Positions 7,766-14,497 of a DNA stretch of 15,411 nt are shown piece by piece. This DNA is from Rhodobacterales bacterium CG2_30_65_12. Lineage in GTDB: Bacteria; Pseudomonadota; Alphaproteobacteria; Rhodobacterales; Rhodobacteraceae. Position 1 is the first letter of the stretch, and each line of letters opens with the position of its first letter. The stretch spans positions 12,545 to 27,955 of the forward strand of contig MNZL01000079.1 of assembly GCA_001873585.1 (NCBI GenBank), read 5' to 3'. The notes beneath the pieces were generated by a model. It was not told the DNA's origin, searched no databases, and saw nothing but the letters and a program-made list of their open reading frames with translations. A program made the translations under genes and the position numbers.

Positions 7766-8247
7766 AAGCCGAAGCGCTCTCGAAGATGACCAATGTCGAA
7801 GAGGTGTTGGAGACGGTCGCGGAATTCGACCGCGAGGCGCACAGCTTCTACACAGACCTGATCCCGAAGGTGTCCAAGGACATCCGCTATATCGTCGAGG
7901 AATTGGCGCGCGCCGAGCTCGAACATATCATCAAACTGCGTGGGCTGCTCGCAAGCCCCAACATGCGAGCCCACCTGAAAGACGCGATTCTGCGCCCCGT
8001 GGCCGACAGGCGCTTTTCCGATGCAATTCAGGCGCCCGAACTGGGCGATGCGCCGGACGACCAGGAGGTGCTGCAATACGCCCTGGCGCGCGAACAGACC
8101 GCGATCGAGCAATACAGCGAGCTGGCGGCCAATACGCCGCCGGGGCCGATGCACGAAGTCTTCAGTTATCTCGCCAACGAGGAGAGCAAGCACAAGTCTG
8201 ACCTTGAAGCGCTCTATTACCAGATCGTGCATTCCGGCGGGGTGTAA
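7762..8247 (+). CDS. Rubrerythrin-like (ferritin-fold) diiron protein without rubredoxin domain
   Basis: 161 aa. The ATG overlaps the previous stop (ATGA) and has a near-consensus GGAGGT at 7750-7755, so it is the last gene of the operon. Two helical-hairpin repeats of a four-helix bundle show diiron ligands: Asp23 (in D-x2-A-x3-Y), E52xxH55, Glu111 (in E-x2-A-x3-Y) and E141xxH144. Rubrerythrins normally have Glu where Asp23 stands. There is no cysteine in the protein, hence no rubredoxin domain; electrons would have to come from a partner. Rubrerythrin-like proteins reduce hydrogen peroxide or oxygen or act in oxidative stress. Its place behind the NAD(P)H-oxidising fusion suggests protection of the Fe-S chain or an electron-accepting partner, but no sequence feature proves either. 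An alternative is an iron-storage or sensor role within the same fold. Confidence 0.82.
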   Translation: MKAEALSKMTNVEEVLETVAEFDREAHSFYTDLIPKVSKDIRYIVEELARAELEHIIKLRGLLASPNMRAHLKDAILRPVADRRFSDAIQAPELGDAPDDQEVLQYALAREQTAIEQYSELAANTPPGPMHEVFSYLANEESKHKSDLEALYYQIVHSGGV

Positions 8248-8260
8248 AGCGATACCCGCA

Positions 8261-8277
8261 AGGCCCGGCACGGGCCT
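8261..8277 (+). terminator. Hairpin after the operon, possible weak terminator
   Basis: A perfect 7-bp stem with a 3-base loop (AGGCCCG, GCA, CGGGCCT) begins 14 bases after the stop of the diiron-protein gene. It is followed by G residues rather than a T tract, so it would be a poor intrinsic terminator by itself; it may act as an mRNA 3' end stabiliser or mark Rho-dependent termination. The position fits the end of the operon. Confidence 0.35.
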
Positions 8278-8345
8278 GGGGCGTTGCCAGAGTGGCGTCA
8301 GCGTACCGCACACATTGCGGCGGGCGCTGGCGCTCTGCCTTGTGT

Positions 8346-8374
8346 TTGACACCGAAGGCATGACCTTTTACCCC
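8346..8374 (+). promoter_or_regulatory. Possible promoter of glf
   Basis: A perfect -35 hexamer TTGACA (8346-8351) lies in the 177-base gap before glf. No good -10 follows: at 17 bases the hexamer is TACCCC, and T-rich TTTTAC comes too early. Alphaproteobacterial -10 boxes are often loose, so this is only a candidate. The rest of the 8248-8424 gap shows nothing recognisable apart from the hairpin near its start. Confidence 0.2.
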
Positions 8375-8424
8375 CGGCTCAAGGGTGCCGTGCACGGCAG
8401 CGACCGAGGGAGAGAGTGAGCGGG

Positions 8425-9579
8425 ATGAGTGGCAAGACCCTTCTGATGGTGGGCGCGGGGCTTTCGGGTGCGGTGATCGGGCGGCATCTGGCCGAGCTTG
8501 GCCACCGGGTTACGGTGATCGACGCGCGCGCCCATGTCGGCGGCAATTGCCACACCGAGCGCGACGGCGATACCGGGGTGATGGTGCACATCTATGGCCC
8601 GCACATCTTCCATACCGACGACGCGGAGGTGTGGGCCTACGTCAACCGCTTCGCGCGTTTCATAGCCTACAAGAACCGGGTGAAAACCACCGTTGGCGGC
8701 AAGGTCTATTCGCTGCCGATCAACCTGCACACGATCAACCAGTTTTTCGGCACGGCGATGCGCCCCGACGAGGCGCGCGCCTTCATCGAAGCTCAGGCCG
8801 ATACCACGATCGACGATCCGCAAACCTTCGAGGACCAGGCGCTGCGCTTCGTCGGCCCCGATCTCTACGAGGCGTTCTTCAAGGGCTACACCTGGAAGCA
8901 ATGGGGTTGCTCACCCAACAAGCTGCCGGCCTCGATCCTCAAGCGCCTGCCGGTGCGCTTCAATTACGACGACAATTACTTCGCCCACCGCTTTCAGGGC
9001 ATGCCAGAGAACGGCTACACCGCGATGATCGCGGCGATTCTCGATCACCCGGGGATCACCGTTGAGCTTGGCCGCAAGGTTTCGCGCGCCGAGGCGGCCG
9101 CCTGGGATCATGTGTTCTATTCCGGGCCGCTCGATGGCTGGTTCGATTACGACATCGGCCGGCTCGGCTACCGCACCCTCGATTTCGAGCGCTTCACCTA
9201 TGCCGGCGACTACCAGGGCACGGCGGTCATGAACTACGGCGAGGTGGGCGTGCCTTATACCCGCATCACCGAGCACAAGCATTTCTCGCCTTGGGAAAGC
9301 CACGAGGGCTCGGTGCTTTACCGCGAGTTTTCCCGCGCTTGCGGGCCGGACGACATTCCCTATTACCCGATCCGCCTTGTCGACGAGCGGGAAATGCTGG
9401 GCGACTATGTGGAAAAGGCGCGCGCCGAACGCGGTGTGAGCTTTGTCGGCCGGCTCGGCACATACCGCTACCTCGATATGGACGTGACCATCCGCGAGGC
9501 GCTCGACGCCGCCCGGGCCTGGGCCGCGGCCGAGGCGAAGGGCGATGAGCCACCGGTCTTCTTCGTTGCGCCGGTCTGA
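8425..9579 (+). CDS. glf: UDP-galactopyranose mutase
   Basis: 384 aa from this ATG. The frame also offers a GTG at 8416, but the purine-rich AGGGAGAGAG (8407-8416) would then sit on the start, so the ATG is preferred. The enzyme interconverts UDP-galactopyranose and UDP-galactofuranose in the cytoplasm using reduced FAD. Visible: N-terminal FAD-binding VGAGLSGAV (9-17), the acidic/GG stretch IDARAHVGGN (32-41), YGPHIFHT (57-64), LPINLHTINQFF (97-108), WKQWG (157-161), the conserved arginine region GVPYTRITEHKHF (275-287, Arg280), and GRLGTYRYLDMDVTI near the end. Length matches bacterial Glf (about 370-390). Its product feeds galactofuranose-containing surface glycans. The two exported proteins downstream and the UbiA-type gene opposite may belong to the same envelope process; no galactofuranosyltransferase is visible in this window. 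Confidence 0.95.
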   Translation: MSGKTLLMVGAGLSGAVIGRHLAELGHRVTVIDARAHVGGNCHTERDGDTGVMVHIYGPHIFHTDDAEVWAYVNRFARFIAYKNRVKTTVGGKVYSLPINLHTINQFFGTAMRPDEARAFIEAQADTTIDDPQTFEDQALRFVGPDLYEAFFKGYTWKQWGCSPNKLPASILKRLPVRFNYDDNYFAHRFQGMPENGYTAMIAAILDHPGITVELGRKVSRAEAAAWDHVFYSGPLDGWFDYDIGRLGYRTLDFERFTYAGDYQGTAVMNYGEVGVPYTRITEHKHFSPWESHEGSVLYREFSRACGPDDIPYYPIRLVDEREMLGDYVEKARAERGVSFVGRLGTYRYLDMDVTIREALDAARAWAAAEAKGDEPPVFFVAPV

Positions 9580-9604
9580 GGCCGGACCGCCGCCAATTTT
9601 CCAG

Positions 9605-9637
9605 ATACGGGGTTGGCCTTCGTGATAGCCCCCGTAT
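9605..9637. repeat. Inverted repeat around a putative promoter
   Basis: ATACGGGG (9605-9612) and its exact reverse complement CCCCGTAT (9630-9637) are separated by 17 bases. The right arm can alternatively pair with CGGGG at 9641-9645 (CCCCG, TATTAT, CGGGG). It lies 25 bases after the glf stop and brackets the -35-like box while overlapping the -10-like box, so it could be an operator; as RNA it could be a terminator-like hairpin for glf, but no T run follows. Confidence 0.5.
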
Positions 9638-9640
9638 TAT
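9613..9640 (+). promoter_or_regulatory. Putative sigma70-type promoter for the exported-protein gene pair
   Basis: TTGGCC (9613-9618, 4 of 6 to TTGACA) and TATTAT (9635-9640, 5 of 6 to TATAAT) are separated by 16 bases, in the gap after glf. A transcript starting near 9647 would have a leader of about 93 bases before the ATG at 9740. The AT-rich -10 stands out against GC-rich surroundings. The remaining part of the gap (9646-9724) holds nothing I recognise. Confidence 0.4.
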
Positions 9641-9726
9641 CGGGGCTGCGAGTCAGACCGGAACAGCCGGTATGCGATGTGGGGTCTTTGTGCGCGGCAG
9701 CCCGGGTGGGCGACGGCACGCGCAAA

Positions 9727-9733
9727 GGTGGAG
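9727..9733 (+). promoter_or_regulatory. Ribosome binding site that decides the start at 9740
   Basis: GGTGGAG ends 6 bases before the ATG at 9740. The upstream in-frame ATG at 9677 has no such site, and using it would put 21 hydrophilic residues in front of a normal signal peptide. The start at 9740 is therefore preferred. Confidence 0.65.
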
Positions 9734-9739
9734 AGTGGA

Positions 9740-11497
9740 ATGGCGGTTCGGACAATCTGGGAAAAAAGCTTGGCCACAGCTGCGGCCGCCCTGGCTATGG
9801 CCTTTGCCGGAGCGGCCAGCGGCGAGGGCATTGGCGCGCCGGATGCCGAAACGCGCGCCGCGCAATGGCAGACATATCTGGGCGACGTGCCGTCGGTGAT
9901 AGAGTTTTCGCCGATGCGCGCTATGCAGGAGGTGCCGTTTGGCGAGGGCGAAACGCTTCGTCTCACCGCGCTCCACCCGGGGGTAAACCGTTGGTATCTG
10001 CTCGAACGTATCCCGGCCAAGGGGCAGGGGCGGGTGCAAAGCTGGCATTTCGAAAATGCCGATCCAAAGGCCTGGACCTTCTCGCTCGCGGGCGGCAACG
10101 ATCCGGCGCTGGTGATCGCCGGTGCACGCGAGGCGGATAACTGCCGCCCCTGGGCGGGCGAGGTGCCGGAGTTGGCCACGGCGGCCCAGACCGGGCTGCC
10201 CTATGCCCCGGTGTGTGCCGGCAAGGCCTATTTGCGCAACCGCGTGTCGGGGTCGCGCACCAACCGCGAGGCGGTCTCGGACTTCCTGCGCAAGAACGTC
10301 GTCTTCGGCGACAAGTTGGTGAACCTGATCAAGGGCACCTTCTTTGAAGACGCCTTTCTCGAAACCGCGGCCTTTGGCGCGGAGGCGGACGATACCGGCG
10401 CGGTGGTTGCGGCGCTCGGGCAGGCCCACCTTGCCCGCCGCCCGGTGATGCGCACGGCGATGGATCTGCCGGTGGAGGGTGCGCCGAGCGGTATGGAGGC
10501 GGGGAGTTGGTATGAGGTTGCAGGCCAGCGCGGCGTGTTTGCCTCGGTGATGCAGCCGGGGCTCATCGCCGAGGAGATCCTTGCCGCCCGCAACGGTGCG
10601 AACTGGCTCGACGGGGTTGAGAGCAATGCCGATGTTTACCTCGTGGCCTTCGATCTTGCCCGTTTCGAGATCGGCTACGAGCTTGGCACCGATCATCCGG
10701 GGCTGGGCTGGTCGTCGCGCCCGCAGCGCAGCGGCGGCGAGTGGAACATGCCCGGCCCCGATGGCTTCAACCGCGCCGATCCGCTGGTGCGCAACGGCAT
10801 GCTCAGCCCGTCGTTGATGCCCCGGGTGGTGGCAAGCTTCGCCGGCGGTTTCAAGCGCGACCACGGTGCCTTTCGCTTTGGTGATTATGCCGGGTTCAAC
10901 CGCGGCCACCACTACGGCTTCATTTCCAATGGCGTCACGTTTTCGCGGCTGATCGAAAACCTGGCCACGCTCTACATCACTACAGATGGCGACGTGGGGA
11001 TGAAAACCTGGGAGAAGGCCGACGACGCGATGATCCCGGCGCTCGCCTATGCCCGCCAGAACGGCGTGGCGGTGGTGACGCGCGATTCCGAGACCGGGGC
11101 GAGCGTTCCGGGCGGCCGGGTGGCGAGCTGGGGCGGCGGCAACTGGTCGGGCTCGGCCGACGCGCAGCTGCGCACGCTGCGCGCGGGCACCTGCCTGCGC
11201 CAGAGCGCGGGCCGCAAGTTTTTGATTTACGCCTATTTCTCGTCCGTCACGCCCTCGGCCATGGCCCGCGTGTTTCAGGCCTACGATTGCGATTACGGCA
11301 TGCTGCTTGATATGAACTCGCCCGAGCTTACCTACTTGGCGGTTTACCGTCAGAACGCCGCTGGCGACGGGCTCGCTGCCGATCACCTCTCGCGCTACAT
11401 GGAAGAGAGCGATCCCTGGCTCGACGGCGGGCGGGTGCCGCGCTTTGTTACGTTCTCCGACAATCGCGATTTCATCTACCTGGTCAGGAAGGAGTAG
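9740..11497 (+). CDS. Exported protein of unknown function, possibly phosphodiester-glycosidase-like
   Basis: 585 aa. Residues 1-28 are a signal peptide: MAVRTIWEK, then an Ala-rich hydrophobic core, with likely cleavage near AGAAS-GEG, so the mature protein is periplasmic or secreted. I do not recognise a close family. The C-terminal third recalls the NAGPA/phosphodiester-glycosidase fold in element order: VVASFAGGFK (363-372, like the NGGFF strand), GFISNGV (393-399), LYITTDGDVGMKTW (411-424), then FLIYAYFSS and CDYGMLLDMNSPELTYLAVY (517-536), placed where that family has LDGGGS. The key LDGGxS glycines are not conserved, so activity may differ or be lost. Four cysteines (135, 159, 485, 517) could form two disulfides. 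The next gene begins 4 bases after the stop with its own AAGGAG, so the two are co-transcribed. The assignment to this fold is a visual impression only; an export role is well supported. Confidence 0.8.
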   Translation: MAVRTIWEKSLATAAAALAMAFAGAASGEGIGAPDAETRAAQWQTYLGDVPSVIEFSPMRAMQEVPFGEGETLRLTALHPGVNRWYLLERIPAKGQGRVQSWHFENADPKAWTFSLAGGNDPALVIAGAREADNCRPWAGEVPELATAAQTGLPYAPVCAGKAYLRNRVSGSRTNREAVSDFLRKNVVFGDKLVNLIKGTFFEDAFLETAAFGAEADDTGAVVAALGQAHLARRPVMRTAMDLPVEGAPSGMEAGSWYEVAGQRGVFASVMQPGLIAEEILAARNGANWLDGVESNADVYLVAFDLARFEIGYELGTDHPGLGWSSRPQRSGGEWNMPGPDGFNRADPLVRNGMLSPSLMPRVVASFAGGFKRDHGAFRFGDYAGFNRGHHYGFISNGVTFSRLIENLATLYITTDGDVGMKTWEKADDAMIPALAYARQNGVAVVTRDSETGASVPGGRVASWGGGNWSGSADAQLRTLRAGTCLRQSAGRKFLIYAYFSSVTPSAMARVFQAYDCDYGMLLDMNSPELTYLAVYRQNAAGDGLAADHLSRYMEESDPWLDGGRVPRFVTFSDNRDFIYLVRKE

Positions 11498-11501
11498 CCT
11501 C

Positions 11502-12491
11502 ATGCGCAAGCGGCTTATGGCAATCGGACTGGCGCTCGTGGTCGCAGGGGGCGTTACCGCGCCCGCCCGCGCCGCGACGCTTGCCGAAAACAACGAGGCG
11601 ATGTTTGCCCTGATGCAAAAGGCGCGCGGTGTGAGCGCCGCCGAGATTGGGCGCATCCGCAAGATCTTTGCCGGGTCGGCCTGGATCGGGCAGGGCAACC
11701 CCGCCATCACCCGCCACCCGATGACGCCCGCCGAGGCGCAGGCGAAGCTGCCGCAGAACGCCTACAGTTACTATCGCAACGCCCGCTTCGAGCGGATTTG
11801 CGGCGAACCCTACATGGCCCCGCTTTACGATCCGGCCACACAGAAGCCGGAAGATGCCAAGGTCTGCGCCGACATGTTCGAGTATCCCAACGTGCCGCTC
11901 GCCTATCCGGTGACGTGGGTCACGGCGAGGGAGGCGGCGGAGCTGTGCTGGGCCGAGGGCAAACGCATGGGCGATGCGCATGAATGGGAAGGGGCCGCCG
12001 CCGGAGCGCTGCTGGAGCCCGACTACCGCTTCGATCTCGGCTCACACGGGGCGATGCGGTCATGGCACAACGCCAAGTGGGGTGCGCAGAAAAACTGGAC
12101 CTATGGGCCGCAATGGCAGCGCGGCATCTGTGCCCAGAACAGCTCGAAGTCCTCCGGCTGCAATGGCGGCTCGTGGACGGGCTGTGGCTCCAACACCTAC
12201 CCGGTGGGTTCATTTCCGAACTGCAAGTCGGCGCTCGGGGTCTACGATCTCGAAGGAAACGCCGCCGAGCACATGAACCTGCCGCTTGCCCCCGATCAGA
12301 TGGCCTCGCGCAGCTCGACCAAACTCGGCGTGACCGAGATGAAGGGCTCGTGGTTTATCTGGGACAAGATCCGCGCCCACGAGGAATGGGCCCGCTGGCG
12401 CGCGCCCTACTGGCACGGCAGCCGGGTGCTCTCGACCGCCTCGCACCGCAATTACCACCTCGGCTTTCGCTGCTTCAAGGACGTGCGCTGA
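11502..12491 (+). CDS. Exported FGE-sulfatase (SUMF1-like) domain protein, catalytic cysteines absent
   Basis: 329 aa. AAGGAG at 11489-11494 sits 7 bases before this ATG; the open frame upstream overlaps the previous gene and is not used. A signal peptide (residues 1-24, APARA-ATL cleavage) predicts export. The SUMF1/FGE-sulfatase fold is suggested by YPVTWVTAREAAELCWAEGKR (135-155, like VxWxdAxaYaxWagkR), TYPVGSFPNCKSALGVYDL with EGNAAEH (232-257, like the GLYDMxGNVWEW region), and SHRNYHLGFRC (314-324). Formylglycine-generating enzymes need a cysteine pair just before the LGFRC motif; here only the Cys of LGFRC (324) is present, so sulfatase activation is unlikely. Eight cysteines (100, 122, 149, 210, 220, 228, 241, 324) suggest disulfides in an oxidising compartment. 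The fold also serves in ligand-binding and other oxidising enzymes, so function remains open. No sulfatase gene is nearby. Confidence 0.83.
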   Translation: MRKRLMAIGLALVVAGGVTAPARAATLAENNEAMFALMQKARGVSAAEIGRIRKIFAGSAWIGQGNPAITRHPMTPAEAQAKLPQNAYSYYRNARFERICGEPYMAPLYDPATQKPEDAKVCADMFEYPNVPLAYPVTWVTAREAAELCWAEGKRMGDAHEWEGAAAGALLEPDYRFDLGSHGAMRSWHNAKWGAQKNWTYGPQWQRGICAQNSSKSSGCNGGSWTGCGSNTYPVGSFPNCKSALGVYDLEGNAAEHMNLPLAPDQMASRSSTKLGVTEMKGSWFIWDKIRAHEEWARWRAPYWHGSRVLSTASHRNYHLGFRCFKDVR

Positions 12492-12560
12492 GGCTGCGCG
12501 GCGGGCCAGAAAGTTTCCCGGCGAGTAGGCCGCGCGGCTTCGAAACCGTGTGCAACGCTG

Positions 12561-12578
12561 CGCCGTAGCGGCGTTTGT
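12561..12578 (+). terminator. Weak hairpin after the exported-protein operon
   Basis: CGCCG, TAG, CGGCG (12561-12573) forms a 5-bp stem with a 3-base loop followed by TTTGT, 69 bases past the stop of the SUMF1-like gene. It is short, and transcription from the left may instead be stopped at the larger hairpin at 12604-12640. Confidence 0.3.
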
Positions 12579-12603
12579 CGGCCGTCATTGCGGGCGTTTG
12601 GGC

Positions 12604-12640
12604 AAAAAAAGACCGCCGGGCGCTTTGCGCGGCGGTCTTG
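12604..12640 (-). terminator. Intrinsic terminator of the minus-strand gene
   Basis: Read on the minus strand, AAGACCGCC plus GCGC pairs with GCGC and GGCGGTCTT across an AAA loop, with two unpaired C residues as a bulge, and is followed by a run of T residues (A run at 12604-12610 on the plus strand). It begins about 30 bases after the stop of the gene at 12671. On the plus strand the same hairpin has only a TCTT tail, so it would terminate convergent transcription less well. Confidence 0.87.
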
Positions 12641-12670
12641 AAAGGTCTTGCTGCGCGCTGCGCGCTCCGT

Positions 12671-14311
12671 TCAGCGGCTCGCGGTGCGGATAACCGGGCC
12701 GGGCAGCGGGCCTTCCTTGTTCAGAAGGTAAGCGTAGCGGCTCGATCCGAGCAATTCGTCGAGGCTCACCGCGCGGCCGTTGAGGTAGGCCGTCTTGCTC
12801 ACGAGGCGGATGCCGTGGCTGTAGTCGGCGTAATTGGCACCATGGACGGTGCTCACCGGCTGGATCGGGTTGCCGCCCGAACGGTGCCAGCCGTAGATCG
12901 CCACCCGTCCGGGCGCATTGGCCATGCGGCTCGCCATCACCACGTCTTTTTTCTGCCCGGCAATAAGCCCACCGCGGCCGCCGAGCTGGGCGTCGATCGT
13001 GGCGTCGTGGCGCAGCAGATAGGCGGTTGACGACATCTGCGGCCCGGCCTGCATCGGCGCAGGTGAAAGCTTCACGTCGGCCTGGGCATAGATTGCATCG
13101 ACCATGCGCGGGGTTGGCAGGGTCATGCCGAACCGCCCGGCGATGTGCGCGGCGGCAGGCAGGCCCAGCGGCACGCGCACATTGTCGCGGTCGGAGCCAA
13201 GCGCGAGATAATCGGGGGTGACGCAGATCACGATCTCGGTATCGGCGCCGCGCGCATCCTGACCGCGCAGGGTGACGGGCTGTAGCTCATGCAGGAATGC
13301 GGGCATGTTGCCCCGCGCGAGCTGGTCGATCACCCGGCCATCGCGGTCGGAGCCGGAGAGGCTGCCGAGACTGGCGAAGAAAGCCGATCCGCCGGCAGCA
13401 TTGGCCGGGCGGCGGGGCATATCGCGCGCGAGCGTGCGGCCACAGGCCTTGCTGCCGCCGGCGAAAAATCCGCCGGATCTGCGCGCGGCGGGCTCGGCCG
13501 CGGGCTCGGTTTCACGCGCGGCAACGCGAATCACTTCCGGGCGCGGCTGTGGGCGGATTCCGGGAATAGTATCTGCGAAGGCCTCCGGTGTGGCGTCGGC
13601 CACGGCGAGCATCACCGGCACCACGTCGGGGCGGGGGGCCGGGCGAATGCGCGGCATTTCAGGATCGGCGAAGGCCACGCTCGCCTGGGGCACGGCAACG
13701 GGGCTCACTTCGGGCGCAGTGAAATCGAGCGTGGCGCCGGTGCGGGCGCTGGCGTCACCCGCCGCGAGCGCTGCAAAAGCCGCCGGCGATACAGCCTCGC
13801 TGGCCTCGGGGCGCAACGGTGGCGCAGCCAGGGCGCGCGCGGGCACCGGTGGCGCAATGCTGGCAACAGCGGGAGCCGGGGCCGAGTCCGGCACGACGGG
13901 CACGGGCAGAGGTTGGGCGCGGTCTGGCACCGATATGCTGGCCACGATCACGTCGCCGATCGGCGCGGTCGGTGCCGGCAGCACGGGGGCGACTGGCGCG
14001 GCGGCGATCACGCCGAGGTCCGACGCCGCGTCGAGCGGGGTTACGTTGATCCGCTGCGTGGCCGGGGCCGAGGCGAGCGTGATCGGACGTGCCTCCGGTT
14101 GGCCAGCGAGGCTGGGGCTTTCGGGTTGGCTGAACGCAAGCGCGGCGGGTGTGGCCTGGCGTGGGTAGAGCGCGCTCACCACCCCATAGCTGGCGGTGAC
14201 CGAAACCACTGCTCCGGTGATGGCGCCGCCGGTGAGCAGCAGGGCGCGCTTGACGAGGTGGGGCGTGGCGACCTGGGCGCGCAGCATTTGTATGGAATTT
14301 TTTATCATCAT
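12671..14311 (-). CDS. Membrane-anchored protein with Pro/Ala-rich stalk and unidentified C-terminal domain
   Basis: 546 aa, not assigned to a named family. Residues 1-22 are basic, 23-48 form one hydrophobic segment, so the protein is probably anchored in the inner membrane with the rest in the periplasm. Residues about 50-280 are low-complexity Pro/Ala/Val-rich, like the envelope-spanning stalk of TonB-type proteins, with a repeated IRPxPRPxV unit (222-230 and 252-260). Residues about 325-535 form a compact domain with IVICVTPDYLALGSDRDNVRVPL, a YGWH motif (473-476), PIQPVSTVH (482-490) and YADYSHGIRLV (494-504); the His and Asp residues there (476, 490, 496, 499) look like possible catalytic or metal-binding residues. 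I have an impression that the YGWH/DYSHG pattern recurs in hypothetical exported proteins. Cys290 and Cys363 are the only cysteines. Two in-frame ATGs lie side by side at the start; the ribosome binding site is weak. A strong terminator follows. Confidence 0.85.
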   Translation of the reverse strand: MMIKNSIQMLRAQVATPHLVKRALLLTGGAITGAVVSVTASYGVVSALYPRQATPAALAFSQPESPSLAGQPEARPITLASAPATQRINVTPLDAASDLGVIAAAPVAPVLPAPTAPIGDVIVASISVPDRAQPLPVPVVPDSAPAPAVASIAPPVPARALAAPPLRPEASEAVSPAAFAALAAGDASARTGATLDFTAPEVSPVAVPQASVAFADPEMPRIRPAPRPDVVPVMLAVADATPEAFADTIPGIRPQPRPEVIRVAARETEPAAEPAARRSGGFFAGGSKACGRTLARDMPRRPANAAGGSAFFASLGSLSGSDRDGRVIDQLARGNMPAFLHELQPVTLRGQDARGADTEIVICVTPDYLALGSDRDNVRVPLGLPAAAHIAGRFGMTLPTPRMVDAIYAQADVKLSPAPMQAGPQMSSTAYLLRHDATIDAQLGGRGGLIAGQKKDVVMASRMANAPGRVAIYGWHRSGGNPIQPVSTVHGANYADYSHGIRLVSKTAYLNGRAVSLDELLGSSRYAYLLNKEGPLPGPVIRTASR

Positions 14312-14477
14312 CAGGCTCGTATCGGCACAGGGTTAAGATCACAATAACCAGCCTTGGAGGCAGTGAAAAACGGCCTGTTGCTCGGCGAATATCCGCCAAA
14401 ACCGGCCAGATCCGGGCAAATTCGGCCCAAAACAGCGGCGGGCCGTCGCAGGGTGCGGCGATGGTGAATACCGCATT

Positions 14478-14490
14478 GCGGCATTGCCGC
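14478..14490 (-). terminator. Small hairpin after the UbiA-type gene
   Basis: GCGGC, ATT, GCCGC forms a 5-bp stem directly past the stop of the minus-strand gene. No T tract follows on that strand, so termination here is doubtful and the downstream gene may be co-transcribed. The rest of the 14312-14497 gap shows no convincing promoter. Confidence 0.22.
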
Positions 14491-14497
14491 GAGAGAA

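Noticed and set aside
9653..11710. Long antisense open frame (685 codons, minus strand)
   Set aside because: It covers the exported-protein gene, which has a ribosome binding site, a signal peptide and a coupled neighbour. The antisense translation is rich in Arg, His and Ala without domain features, typical of high-GC antisense frames.
12634..12650. Short direct repeat GGTCTTG...GGTCTTG next to the terminator
   Set aside because: Seven bases with a 3-base spacer is within chance in this composition and has no associated mobile-element feature.
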